Source of the DNA: Mesorhizobium sp. WSM4313
GTDB taxonomy: Bacteria > Pseudomonadota > Alphaproteobacteria > Rhizobiales > Rhizobiaceae
Assembly: GCF_002294725.1 (NCBI RefSeq)
Contig: NZ_NSFT01000006.1
Location: 62,001-126,000, forward strand
Length of the DNA: 64,000 nt
Direction: 5' to 3'
How positions within the stretch are numbered: position 1 is the first letter of the stretch; every line of letters begins with the position of its first letter. This document shows, piece after piece, positions 34,671 through 42,976 of this stretch. The notes below the pieces were generated by a model. The model did not search any database. It was not told where the DNA came from and saw only the letters and a list, made by a program, of their open reading frames with translations. A program made the translations under genes and the position numbers.

Positions 34671-35108
34671 TTAAGCCCTTGCTACGTTCAAACCGGACAG
34701 GCCCGGCTTCTTCCCCGGCTCCGACCGCGCGCGGTCGATCTGCTCGATCGCCCGTTTCACGGCCTCGGCCACACCGGGTTCCCCCTCCCCCATGATCGCA
34801 GGGTTGGACCGGAGTCGATCGAGGGGGATCCCCTCGAATTCTTCATGTCGCTTGAACTTGGTGAGCACCGAACGGCCGCTCATGACCATCATGCGGCGCA
34901 CGATGAGGTCCGGCGTCACGACGACGAGCGCGATGGTGCCCTTGGCGAGCCGGCCGCGGAAATTGCCGGCTCCGACAAAGCCGTCCTTGAACTCTCCGGT
35001 GACGCCTTTGAAGACGTCCGCATAATGCCGCATCTGCAGCCAGACGCCGAGCGATTGCAGCGCCCAGACGACAAACAGCAGAAGCAGCGCCCACTGCCAG
35101 ATCGCCAT
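34671..35108 (-). CDS. gutM: GutM family protein (glucitol operon activator)
   Basis: A 145-residue protein with one N-terminal membrane helix (IWQWALLLLFVVWALQSLGV), followed by the family body RHYADVFKGVTGEFKDGFVG, AGNFRGRLAKGTIALVVVTP and RRMMVMSGRSVLTKFKRHEE. In enterobacteria GutM is an activator of the glucitol operon. The ATG at 35108 follows GGGAGG and is preferred over a longer frame. It is the first gene of the PTS operon, whose promoter region faces the 213-aa gene. Confidence 0.9.
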   Translation of the reverse strand: MAIWQWALLLLFVVWALQSLGVWLQMRHYADVFKGVTGEFKDGFVGAGNFRGRLAKGTIALVVVTPDLIVRRMMVMSGRSVLTKFKRHEEFEGIPLDRLRSNPAIMGEGEPGVAEAVKRAIEQIDRARSEPGKKPGLSGLNVARA

Positions 35109-35171
35109 TTCGGTTTCCTCCCGATTCTCTTCCTCCGGCACATATTGGACGGAGGCGAGATGACCCGAAAG

Positions 35172-35199
35172 TGAGAACATTTGTTTCCTAGAATGTCAA
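35172..35199. promoter_or_regulatory. candidate operator/promoter region of the PTS operon
   Basis: GAACATTTG followed by TTTCCTA and GAATGTCAAC gives an inverted repeat of ACATT/AATGT. It contains the GAACATYTG core shared with sites at 35965 and 42775. It lies in the AT-rich divergent region between gutM and the 213-aa gene; TTGACA occurs on the minus strand here. It may bind the SorC-family regulator; unproven. Confidence 0.4.
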
Positions 35200-35297
35200 C
35201 ATGTATTATATTAGCCGCCGTAACGCTCCACAGGCGGCTGACCGATTTCGGCAACGGCAGCGCCTGTGCTAGCCTGTCGTCAAACGGGATCAGAGAC

Positions 35298-35939
35298 ATG
35301 GATCTGCCTTTCAGGCACGAACTGGCGCTTATGCCGGACCTTCGTCACCGGCTGCGGCAGCTGCGCTGGTTTCGCGCCACATTCCGCAGCAGCGCGAAGG
35401 TGGTGTCGGAAACCTTCGGCGTTCGTTTCGAGATCGACGAGGCCAAGCTGACACGCGCCTTTCTCGACTGGATCGACGTCATGGAAGCGCAGAAGCGATT
35501 CGCAGCTGTCGACCGCGCGGACTTCATCGTCTTCGCCGCCGGGCTGGTGCTGCGCGAGCTGATCCGCCAGGCGCCGGCACGGGAGGTCTCAGGTCTCACC
35601 GAGATGATCGAGACGGAGGCCAATGCCGGCACGGCGGAAATCGTGCGCTTCTGGCCGGAAGGTTTCCTCTACACCAACTATTGCGTGTCGGCGATCCTGG
35701 CCGTGCACGAGCAGGAGTTCGGCACAGCGCCCAGCATCGATAAATGCGCCGACGACCTGCGCACCTGGTGGTCCTACCGCGAGAACGCGACGGAAATGCC
35801 CGCCTATGCCGTGGCCTTCCTCGACCGCTTCCTCGGCGCCGAGCCCAACTGGATCACACCCGATCGTGCGCAGTCGCGCCAGGCTATGCAGCGCGCGCTT
35901 GGATCCACGCCGGCCAGCGAGGCGCTGCGTCAGCTTTGA
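35298..35939 (+). CDS. hypothetical protein divergent from the PTS operon
   Basis: A 213-residue, mostly helical soluble protein beginning MDLPFRHELALMPDLRHRLR. It includes VSETFGVRFEIDEAKLTRAF, LDWIDVMEAQKRFAAVDRAD, FIVFAAGLVLRELIRQAP and FWPEGFLYTNYCVSAILAVH. I do not recognise the family and see no DNA-binding motif or membrane segment. The ATG at 35298 begins the conserved-looking body. It shares a divergent promoter with the sugar PTS, so a linked role in the pathway or its control is possible. Confidence 0.65.
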   Translation: MDLPFRHELALMPDLRHRLRQLRWFRATFRSSAKVVSETFGVRFEIDEAKLTRAFLDWIDVMEAQKRFAAVDRADFIVFAAGLVLRELIRQAPAREVSGLTEMIETEANAGTAEIVRFWPEGFLYTNYCVSAILAVHEQEFGTAPSIDKCADDLRTWWSYRENATEMPAYAVAFLDRFLGAEPNWITPDRAQSRQAMQRALGSTPASEALRQL

Positions 35940-35964
35940 TGCGCAGGAGATGCATCCGCCTCGC

Positions 35965-35977
35965 TATTGAACATCTG
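35965..35977 (+). promoter_or_regulatory. TATTGAACATCTG motif, copy 1
   Basis: An exact 13-base match to 42775-42787. It lies 64 bases before the HAD hydrolase start, in an AT-rich stretch (followed by ACTTTTTATCGATAG). Candidate binding site for a shared regulator of the carbohydrate region. Confidence 0.4.
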
Positions 35978-36028
35978 ACTTTTTATCGATAGCGATGTGC
36001 TTATTGGCACAGAGGCCGGGAGAAGCGC

Positions 36029-36700
36029 GTGGCGCAACCTAGACTGATTTTCGATTGCGACGGCGTTCTCGTCGACAGCGAACCGCTGGCCGCCAAGGCC
36101 TATGAGCGCGTCTATGAGAAGCATGGCATGCCCGGCGTCCATGGCGGCATCATCGCGCAATGCATCGGCATGAAGCAGGCCGACATCATCGTCAAAATCA
36201 AGGAACTGACCGGCCATCAGTTCCCGCCCACCGCCGACGGCGACATCTGGGCCGAGACCAAGCTGCTCTTTTCGGAGGAGCTGAAGCCGACACCGGGGAT
36301 CCTGCCGTTCCTGAGCGCGCTTGCCGGCGACCGCTGCGTCGCCTCGTCATCTTCGGTCGAACGCATCAACCACAGCCTGTCGGTGACCGGACTGTCGCGC
36401 TTCTTTGGCGAGGCGATCTTTTCCTCCTCGATGGTCAAGAACGGCAAGCCGGCGCCCGACATCTTCCTCTACGCCGCCGAGAAAATGGGCGCGAAACCAG
36501 CCGACTGCATCGTGGTCGAAGATTCGCCTTTTGGCGTCCAAGGCGCGGTTGCGGCCGGCATGATCGCGATCGGCTATACCGGCGGCGGACATACCTATCC
36601 CGAGCACGGGGCCCGGCTGAAGGCCGCGGGCGCGGATTTCGTCTGCGCCGACTGGCACGACGTCAGCCGGCAGTTGGCCGGGCTTGGTGTCCCGGCCTGA
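36029..36700 (+). CDS. HAD-superfamily sugar phosphatase / phosphoglucomutase-like hydrolase
   Basis: A 223-residue subfamily IA HAD hydrolase. Motif I is FDCDGVLVDSEP (nucleophile and acid-base aspartates), motif II is VASSSSVERINHSL, the lysine motif is MVKNGKPAPDIFLYAAEKMG and motif III is CIVVEDSPFGVQGAVAAGM. This resembles YcjU/beta-phosphoglucomutase and 2-deoxyglucose/sorbitol-6-phosphate phosphatases. The start is GTG (family-like MAQPRLIFDCDG). Its position next to a polyol PTS suggests a sugar-phosphate substrate; specificity is inferred only from context. Confidence 0.9.
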   Translation: MAQPRLIFDCDGVLVDSEPLAAKAYERVYEKHGMPGVHGGIIAQCIGMKQADIIVKIKELTGHQFPPTADGDIWAETKLLFSEELKPTPGILPFLSALAGDRCVASSSSVERINHSLSVTGLSRFFGEAIFSSSMVKNGKPAPDIFLYAAEKMGAKPADCIVVEDSPFGVQGAVAAGMIAIGYTGGGHTYPEHGARLKAAGADFVCADWHDVSRQLAGLGVPA

Positions 36701-36701
36701 A

Positions 36702-37859
36702 CTAGCGGAGACTTGGGAAGCGACGCCGCGTCCACTCCCCAGGCGGGACCAATCCCCCCACGCGGAAGTTGAAGGACAGGACCCTCGTTGCATCGGCGTC
36801 GACCTCGCAGCGGAAGCTCAGATCATACCACTGGGTTGTCGTGCTGAAGGCAGCCTGCGGAGGGTTAAGAACATTGCCCTGCTTCAGGGGAATGGTCGGC
36901 AGCCATTTGGGCGAGTAATCGGCACTCTGCAATTCCTGGTTCAGAACGTTGGCGCACAGGTTGGCTACGCGCTGATCGCGCGGCACATTCTCCATTGAGC
37001 TTGTGGCAAACGCGTTGCCGGTCGCACCCGGCGAGTAAAGCTTTCTGACGCCCGGAAGGCCGGAATAGATCGGCGATCCCGCAACCTCGCTGTCGGTGGG
37101 GCTTGACCTTCCCGGGTTCCCGCTTGGCGCTCTCAGAGCTCTTGCGGATTTGAACTTCATCGCCTTGGAAGGCCTGGGCTTTACTTTTTCGGCCGGCGCA
37201 GGCTTGTCGCCGGCCTCGGCCGTCAACGGCTTTGGCGCTTCGGCAGCTTGCTTTTCGGCGGGTTGCGGCTCCTGCTTGTCCGGCTGCTGTTTGTCGGTGT
37301 CCTCGGTTGCCTGCTTCTCCTCGCTTTGCGCGGGTTTTTCGTCCGGCGCGGTGGTTACCGGCTTCTCTTGAGCCTTGTTGGTGTCCGCCTGCTGCTCGGG
37401 CGTTGCAGGCGGAGCCGGCTGGTTGGTCGCGGGCTGCGATGAGACGGGCGGCTTCGCGGGTTCATCCTTGGCCGGCGACGGAGCGTCGGCCGGCGCGCTG
37501 CCGCCGTTGAGAGATTTCTCCGGGCCGGTATCCTTCTCGCCATACTGAAAAACGCGCTTCAGAACCGGAATGTCGTCGGGTTTCGGCGGCTGCGGCGGTG
37601 GCTTTTGCACGGCCTGCTCGGGAGGCTTTTCGGCCTTCTTTTCAGGCTTTGGCTCCGGCGGCTTTGGAGCGGGCTTTGGCTTGGGCTGCTCGGGCGGCGG
37701 CACGATCGCGACATTGACCGGCTGTTCCTGCTGGTCCGGCTGTTGCTCGGGTCTCGGCAGGCCAAAGAACAAGAACGCTGCGATCAGGGTATGCAGGAAT
37801 AGCGATGCGGCCAGGGCCCACCGCCAATTCCGAAACCATTCCCGTATCTTGCCGTTCAT
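36702..37859 (-). CDS. DUF930 domain protein with TolA-like Pro/Lys-rich spacer
   Basis: A 385-residue envelope protein. After a short cytoplasmic start (MNGKIREWFRNWRW) comes one membrane anchor (ALAASLFLHTLIAAFLFFGL), then about 200 residues of Pro-, Lys-, Glu- and Gln-rich spacer like TolA/TonB, and a C-terminal DUF930 domain from about residue 270 (DQRVANLCANVLNQELQSAD, TTTQWYDLSFRCEVDADATR). It probably spans the periplasm; function unknown. The ATG at 37859 is chosen because it places the anchor 14 residues in. Its stop lies two bases from the HAD gene stop. Confidence 0.85.
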   Translation of the reverse strand: MNGKIREWFRNWRWALAASLFLHTLIAAFLFFGLPRPEQQPDQQEQPVNVAIVPPPEQPKPKPAPKPPEPKPEKKAEKPPEQAVQKPPPQPPKPDDIPVLKRVFQYGEKDTGPEKSLNGGSAPADAPSPAKDEPAKPPVSSQPATNQPAPPATPEQQADTNKAQEKPVTTAPDEKPAQSEEKQATEDTDKQQPDKQEPQPAEKQAAEAPKPLTAEAGDKPAPAEKVKPRPSKAMKFKSARALRAPSGNPGRSSPTDSEVAGSPIYSGLPGVRKLYSPGATGNAFATSSMENVPRDQRVANLCANVLNQELQSADYSPKWLPTIPLKQGNVLNPPQAAFSTTTQWYDLSFRCEVDADATRVLSFNFRVGGLVPPGEWTRRRFPSLR

Positions 37860-37993
37860 TGCGCCCGATGTGGAACGAAATGACGGCGGCTTCAAGCATT
37901 TGCCGGGATTTGCGCGTGCTGCAGGCCTGACAAGTCGGTGATCGGAGGGCCTGTGGCGTAAGCAAGCCCGATCAAACCCCTGCAGGGATTGGC

Positions 37994-39364
37994 TTACACC
38001 AGCATGCCCATCGGGTTTTCGATCATGCGCTTGAAGGCGCCGAGCAGTTCGGCGCCGAGCGCGCCGTCGACGGCGCGGTGATCGGTCGACAAGGTCACCG
38101 ACATCACGGTGGCTATTCTGATCTCGCCCTTCTTGACCACCGCCCGTTCCTCCCCGGCGCCGACCGCCAGAATCGTCGCATGCGGCGGGTTGATGACGGC
38201 GGCAAAGTCCTTGACGCCGAACATGCCGAGATTGGACACCGCCGTCGTGCCGCCCTGATATTCTTCCGGCTTCAGCTTGCGGCTCCTGGCGCGGCTGGCC
38301 AGGTCCTTCATCTCGTTGGAGATGACCGACAGCGTCTTTTCGTCTGCATGCCGGATGATCGGCGTGATCAGGCCGCCGGGGATCGAGACGGCAACGCCGA
38401 CATCGGCGTGCTTGTGCTTGACCATGGCGTTGTCGGTCCAGGAGGCATTGGCGTCCGGCACCGCCATCAGCGCCATGGCCATGGCCTTGATGACCATGTC
38501 GTTGACCGAGAGCTTGTAGGCCGGAACCTCGCCCTTCTCGGTCTTCTTCATCGGGGCTGCGGCATTGAGCTGCGTGCGCAGCGCCAGCAGCGCGTCGAGC
38601 TCGCAGTCCAGCGTCAAATAGAAATGCGGGATGGTCGACTTCGCCTCGACCAGGCGGCGCGCGATGGTCTTGCGCATGTTGTCATGCGGCACGAGCTCGT
38701 AGGAGCCCTCGGCGAACAGCTTCAGCACCTGGTCGTCCGACATCGGCTTGGCTGCGGCCGGAGCGGACGGGACTTCGACCGGAATCTCGGCGGGCGGCTG
38801 GACAGGGGTGGCCGCGCCTTTCGCGGCGACCGCGGCCTCAACGTCGGCGCGCACGACGCGGCCACGCGGACCGCTGCCTTGTATTTCGGCTATCTTAAGA
38901 CCGGCTTCGCGAGCCAAGCGGCGCGCCAGCGGCGTTGCGCGCTCGCCCTGCGATTGGCCGATCTCCCCCCTCGTGGGGGAGATGCCCGGCAGGTCAGAGG
39001 GGAGCGCGAAGGAACGAGACGTTGGCGGGACAGCGCCCCCCTCTGTCGGCTTCGCCGACATCTCCCCCACTAGGGGGGAGATTGGCGCCCTGTTCTGCGG
39101 CGTCGTTCCTGATTCATAGACCTCGTCATCGGCGTAAATCCAAGCGACGGGCTCGCCGACCGGAATGTCGACGCGCTCCTTGCCGGTGACGTTGCGCAGC
39201 GTGCCACTGGCCGGCGCGTCGATCTCCATCGCCGCCTTGTCGGTCTCGATCTCGAAGAGCACGTCGCCCTTCTTGACGCGAGCGCCCTCCTCAGCGAACC
39301 AGCGCGAGATCTGTCCGGTCGCCATGTCCATGTCGACCTTGGGAAGAATGACTTCGGTCGGCAT
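37994..39364 (-). CDS. 2-oxo-acid dehydrogenase E2 (dihydrolipoyl acyltransferase) with repeat-derived insert
   Basis: E2 core of a second pyruvate/acetoin-type dehydrogenase complex, 456 residues. The lipoyl domain covers about 1-80, with lipoyl-Lys43 in FEIETDKAAMEIDAPASG. The E3-binding domain (ATPLARRLAREAGLKIAEIQ) is at about 143-180, and the catalytic domain from about 225 to the end, with LSTDHRAVDGALGAELL. Residues 94-136, between the first two domains, are encoded by a palindromic genomic repeat kept in frame. It is the last gene of the operon after E1alpha and E1beta; no E3 (lpd) gene lies nearby. It could be called pdhC or acoC. Confidence 0.93.
   Translation of the reverse strand: MPTEVILPKVDMDMATGQISRWFAEEGARVKKGDVLFEIETDKAAMEIDAPASGTLRNVTGKERVDIPVGEPVAWIYADDEVYESGTTPQNRAPISPLVGEMSAKPTEGGAVPPTSRSFALPSDLPGISPTRGEIGQSQGERATPLARRLAREAGLKIAEIQGSGPRGRVVRADVEAAVAAKGAATPVQPPAEIPVEVPSAPAAAKPMSDDQVLKLFAEGSYELVPHDNMRKTIARRLVEAKSTIPHFYLTLDCELDALLALRTQLNAAAPMKKTEKGEVPAYKLSVNDMVIKAMAMALMAVPDANASWTDNAMVKHKHADVGVAVSIPGGLITPIIRHADEKTLSVISNEMKDLASRARSRKLKPEEYQGGTTAVSNLGMFGVKDFAAVINPPHATILAVGAGEERAVVKKGEIRIATVMSVTLSTDHRAVDGALGAELLGAFKRMIENPMGMLV
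38957..39087. repeat. palindromic repeat inserted in frame within the E2 gene
   Basis: Arms ATCTCCCCCCTAGTGGGGG (minus strand, near 39083) and its mirror ATCTCCCCCCTCGTGGGGG (plus strand, near 38960), with inner inverted units around GCTTCGCCGACATCTCCCCC. Same family as the repeats at 3034-3319 and 57890-58064. It is translated as ISPLVGEMSAKPTEGGAVPP ... LPGISPTRGEI without stop or frameshift and falls in the flexible linker after the lipoyl domain. Confidence 0.9.
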
Positions 39365-39367
39365 CGC

Positions 39368-40366
39368 TCAGCGGACCCCTTTCACCAGGTCGCGCGCGGC
39401 GGCGATGATGTCGGGAACCTGCGGCACCGTGGCCTTTTCCAGATCCGGATTGTAGGGGATCGGCGTCTCGGCGCCGCCAAGGCGCACGATCGGCGCATCG
39501 AGATAGTCGAACGCCTCGCTCTCGGCGACCAGCGCGCTCACCTCCGCGCCGATGCCGAGCGTCTTCACCGCTTCGTAGACGCAGAGCAATCTCGATGTCT
39601 TCTTCACGCTGTCGATGACGGTCTGCCTGTCGATTGGGCGGATCGTGCGCAGATCGACCACTTCGATGTCGATGCCCTCGCCTTCAAGCACAGCCGCGGC
39701 GTCGAGCGCCTTCTGCACCATGATCGATGTAGCGACGATGGTGAGGTCGCGGCCTTCGCGGCGGATCTCGGCCTTGCCGATCGGAACGGTGTAATGGCCC
39801 TCCGGCACATGGCCCTTCATCTTGTAGAGCAGCTTGTGCTCGAAGATCATGACCGGGTCCGGATCGGCGACCGCGGCAAGCAGCATGCCCTTGGCATCGT
39901 GCGGCGTCGCCGGCTGGATGACCTTGAGGCCGGGTACATGGCCGAGCCAGGCCTCTAAGCTCTGGCTGTGCTGCGCGGCGGCGCCCGTACCCGAGCCCGC
40001 CGGGAAACGCATCACCACCGGCACCGAGACCTCGCCGCCAAGCATGAAGCGCATCTTAGCCGCCTGATTGACGATCTGCTCCATAGCGAGCGTGGCGAAA
40101 TCCGAGAACTGGAATTCGAAGATCGGCCGCATGCCGGTGACGGCCGCGCCCACCGCGACGCCGGCGCCGCCCAGTTCGGAGATCGGCGTGTCTATAACCC
40201 GCTCGGTGCCGTAGCGCTCGACGAGGTCGCCGGTCACCTGGAAGGCGCCGCCATAGACGCCGATATCCTCGCCCATCAGGAAGACACGTTCGTCCATGTC
40301 CATGGCGATCGCCATGGCTTCCTGGATCGCCTGGGCGTAGCTCAGTTCACGCAGCGCAGCGTCCAT
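39368..40366 (-). CDS. 2-oxo-acid dehydrogenase E1 beta subunit
   Basis: Thiamine-diphosphate-dependent E1 beta subunit, 332 residues (pdhB/acoB type). It begins [20 protein letters not shown] and has [60 protein letters not shown] and [20 protein letters not shown]. The start is the ATG at 40366, sharing one base with the E1alpha stop; the larger open frame upstream is a shadow of that gene. Its stop is three bases before the E2 start. It forms the alpha2beta2 E1 with the upstream gene product. Confidence 0.95.
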   Translation of the reverse strand: MDAALRELSYAQAIQEAMAIAMDMDERVFLMGEDIGVYGGAFQVTGDLVERYGTERVIDTPISELGGAGVAVGAAVTGMRPIFEFQFSDFATLAMEQIVNQAAKMRFMLGGEVSVPVVMRFPAGSGTGAAAQHSQSLEAWLGHVPGLKVIQPATPHDAKGMLLAAVADPDPVMIFEHKLLYKMKGHVPEGHYTVPIGKAEIRREGRDLTIVATSIMVQKALDAAAVLEGEGIDIEVVDLRTIRPIDRQTVIDSVKKTSRLLCVYEAVKTLGIGAEVSALVAESEAFDYLDAPIVRLGGAETPIPYNPDLEKATVPQVPDIIAAARDLVKGVR

Positions 40367-41397
40367 CACGCTTGCTCCGTGTAAACATAATTCTGCAAGG
40401 TGGCGATCTCCGGCGTCGGGCTCGCCTTGGCGAACTCGATGCCGTCGGCGATCTCCTTGGCGACCGCGTCGCGGATCGCCTGGATACCCTGGTCGTCGAT
40501 GAAGCCGAAATCTCGGAGTTCCGTCTCGAAGAGCGTGATCGGATCGCGGTTCGCCATCCAATCCTCGATCTCTTCCTTGGTGCGGTAACGGTTGCGGTCG
40601 CTCTTGGAATGGCCGCGATGACGGTAGGTCTTGGATTCGATCAACGTCGGCCCCTCGCCCGCGCGCGCTCGCTCGACCGCCTTGAAGGACGCCTCGGCGA
40701 CCTCGGAGAAGATGTTGCCGTTGACGATGACGCCCGGCATCGAATAGGCGGCCGCGCGCTCGGCGATGTTCTTGACCGCGGTCGAGCGCGCCGTCGAGGT
40801 CGACATGCCGTAGCCGTTGTTCTCGCACACGAAGATCACCGGCAGCTTCCAGACCGCCGCCATGTTCAGCGCCTCGTGGAAGGCGCCCTCATTGTTGGCG
40901 CCGTCGCCGAAGAAGGAAACCACGACCTTGCCGGTCTTCATCATCTTGGACGAGAGCGCGGCGCCCACCGCGATCGGGATGCCGCCGGCAACGATGCCGT
41001 TGGCACCGAGATTGCCCTTGGCGACATCGGCGATATGCATGGAGCCGCCGCGGCCCTTGCAGTAGCCGGTGGTCTTGCCGAAGAACTCCGCGAACATGCG
41101 GCTGACTTCGGCGCCCTTGGCGATGCAATGGCCATGGCCGCGATGCGTCGAGGTGATCTGATCATCCGCAGCGAGCGGCATGCAGATGCCCATGGCACTG
41201 GCTTCCTGGCCGATCGACAGGTGCATGGTGCCGTGGATGAGGCCGCGCGTGTAGCACTCTTCCGCGCCCTCTTCGAAGCGGCGGATGAGATACATCTTAT
41301 GAAGCACCTCCCTCAGCTGCTCCGGACTGTACTGGCGATAGATGAAAGGCAGGTTGGCCCGGCTATCCACGACGGCGGCTTTGCTGGCTCCAGCCAT
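40366..41397 (-). CDS. 2-oxo-acid dehydrogenase E1 alpha subunit
   Basis: E1 alpha subunit, 343 residues, with the thiamine-diphosphate motif [20 protein letters not shown] and [14 protein letters not shown] [20 protein letters not shown]. Other family segments are [29 protein letters not shown] [20 protein letters not shown] and [20 protein letters not shown]. It resembles both PdhA and acetoin dehydrogenase AcoA. Rhizobia usually hold the housekeeping pdhABC with lpd elsewhere, so this may be a specialised complex. The start at 41397 lies two bases after the stop of the DXR-like oxidoreductase gene: one operon. Confidence 0.93.
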   Translation of the reverse strand: MAGASKAAVVDSRANLPFIYRQYSPEQLREVLHKMYLIRRFEEGAEECYTRGLIHGTMHLSIGQEASAMGICMPLAADDQITSTHRGHGHCIAKGAEVSRMFAEFFGKTTGYCKGRGGSMHIADVAKGNLGANGIVAGGIPIAVGAALSSKMMKTGKVVVSFFGDGANNEGAFHEALNMAAVWKLPVIFVCENNGYGMSTSTARSTAVKNIAERAAAYSMPGVIVNGNIFSEVAEASFKAVERARAGEGPTLIESKTYRHRGHSKSDRNRYRTKEEIEDWMANRDPITLFETELRDFGFIDDQGIQAIRDAVAKEIADGIEFAKASPTPEIATLQNYVYTEQA

Positions 41398-41399
41398 GA

Positions 41400-42728
41400 T
41401 CACGCCTCCACGGCGCCGTAAACGAGCTTGTCCTGGCGGGCACGCAGCTCGGCGATCTTCGAGCCCGGCGCGGGCGCCGCGTTGGCATAGGTGATGAGCT
41501 CGCCCCTCTTGATGGGTGCAGTCACGGAGCCGCCCTGCAGCAGGCCGCAGGGAACGGCGCGCGCCGCATGGGCTTCCGGAGCAGTCATGATCCAGGCGCG
41601 GTAGCAATATTCGCCGATGGCATCGAGCTTGTCGCCGGGCTTCAGATCCTTCTTGGCGACGGCGCAGACCTCGGCCACGGGCTTGGCCAGCGGCACCATG
41701 TCGGCTTTGCCGTAAAGCACGACACGGGCGCAGGTAAGCGGCACTTCCAGCGAGGTGAGGTGATAGGGACGATGGAAGGTGAAATACGGACCCTTGCCCA
41801 TCTTCAGGTCTTCCATGCGCTCCGAGATGCGCGGATGCGACATGTCGGCGACGACGAAGACGCCGGGCGCCACACCCTTGCCGATCGAATAGTCGACGAC
41901 GCCGACCTTCGACAGCACGCCGCCGTCCTTCTCGGGCACCAGCACCTTCGACAATTCGCCGAGCGTCGCCGCCGGACCGTGCATGCCGGGCTTGTCGGGC
42001 ACCAGCCCGGTCGCATTGGCGATCGCCGCCATCTCGACCATGGTCTTCGAACCGTCGACGAATTCGACCAGCATACGCACGTTCATGTGCCGGCGCTTCG
42101 CCTCCTCCTCATAGTCCGGAGGCGTGGCGTCGATGTTGAGCGGATTGTTCTTGCCCTTGCCGGCGGCAACGATCGGGTGGCCCATGGCGGAGACGAACTC
42201 GATCAGCTCCATGCATGAAGACGGCTCGTCGCCGGCGCCCAGCGAGTAGGTGACGCCGAGGCGGTCGGCTTCGCTCTTGAGATAGGCGCCTATGGTGACG
42301 TCGGCCTCGACATTCATCATCACCAGATGCTTGCCATGCTCCATGGCGCGCAGGCCGATCTCGGCGCCGACCGCCGGAACGCCGGTCGCGTCGATGACGA
42401 CGTCGATGAGGTCGTTGCCGATAACAAGGCTGGAATCGTTGGTGACGGCGATCTTGCCGGCCTCCATGGCCGACGTCATGGCCGATGCGCTCGAAACCTC
42501 GCGCGCGTGTCCGGTCTCCTGGAAGGCGATATCGACGGCCTTGCCGGCGGCCGGCAAGTTGAGTTCGGAAATGGCGCCGATCTCGATGCCGGACATGTGG
42601 GCGACGCGGGTTACGATGTCGGTGCCCATTTCGCCCGAGCCGATCAGGCCAATGCGAATGGGCTTGCCGGACTTGGCGCGCTCCTCGAGGTCACGGGCAA
42701 GGCCCGTCAACGAAATATTGGAAGCCAT
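41400..42728 (-). CDS. NAD(P)-dependent oxidoreductase with SAF domain (DXR-like/DRL family candidate)
   Basis: A 442-residue protein with an N-terminal Rossmann fold (RIGLIGSGEMGTDIVTRVAH), a homoserine-dehydrogenase-like middle (VIDATGVPAVGAEIGLRAME, SLGAGDEPSSCMELIEFVSA) and a C-terminal SAF-type domain (VAKKDLKPGDKLDAIGEYCY, APIKRGELITYANAAP). This is the architecture of the DRL family, one member of which (Brucella) acts as an alternative 1-deoxyxylulose-5-phosphate reductoisomerase; many relatives have unknown substrates. Start 42728 follows GGGAGG. As first gene of an operon with E1/E2 subunits, it may instead act on a sugar-derived intermediate. Confidence 0.8.
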   Translation of the reverse strand: MASNISLTGLARDLEERAKSGKPIRIGLIGSGEMGTDIVTRVAHMSGIEIGAISELNLPAAGKAVDIAFQETGHAREVSSASAMTSAMEAGKIAVTNDSSLVIGNDLIDVVIDATGVPAVGAEIGLRAMEHGKHLVMMNVEADVTIGAYLKSEADRLGVTYSLGAGDEPSSCMELIEFVSAMGHPIVAAGKGKNNPLNIDATPPDYEEEAKRRHMNVRMLVEFVDGSKTMVEMAAIANATGLVPDKPGMHGPAATLGELSKVLVPEKDGGVLSKVGVVDYSIGKGVAPGVFVVADMSHPRISERMEDLKMGKGPYFTFHRPYHLTSLEVPLTCARVVLYGKADMVPLAKPVAEVCAVAKKDLKPGDKLDAIGEYCYRAWIMTAPEAHAARAVPCGLLQGGSVTAPIKRGELITYANAAPAPGSKIAELRARQDKLVYGAVEA

Positions 42729-42774
42729 GCCGCTTATTCCTCCCACATCGCATGCTGTTTGATCGCTTGACGGG

Positions 42775-42787
42775 TATTGAACATCTG
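42775..42787. promoter_or_regulatory. TATTGAACATCTG motif, copy 2
   Basis: An exact copy of 35965-35977, 47 bases upstream of the DXR-like gene start (which is on the minus strand). It is followed by TATTTCTGTCAAGAC. Candidate operator for co-regulation with the PTS/HAD region. The remaining gap to 42976 shows nothing else. Confidence 0.4.
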
Positions 42788-42976
42788 TATTTCTGTCAAG
42801 ACTAATGTCCAAATCTTTGACCATCCTCGACGCTTTTCGAGTCGGTTGACGCGCGACGGCGAAAGGCGCGGATGCCTATACCAAACCAAATGGAAGCGAG
42901 CAGGCCCCGCCGAATGTCGGTCAAAGCCGCGCTACGGCCCGCGACGAACCATGACGGGATATCTAGGCGGCAATTG

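Noticed and set aside
35298..35939. 213-aa protein as a mannitol-repressor (MtlR) homologue
   Set aside because: Tempting because of the PTS context, but the sequence does not match what I know of MtlR.
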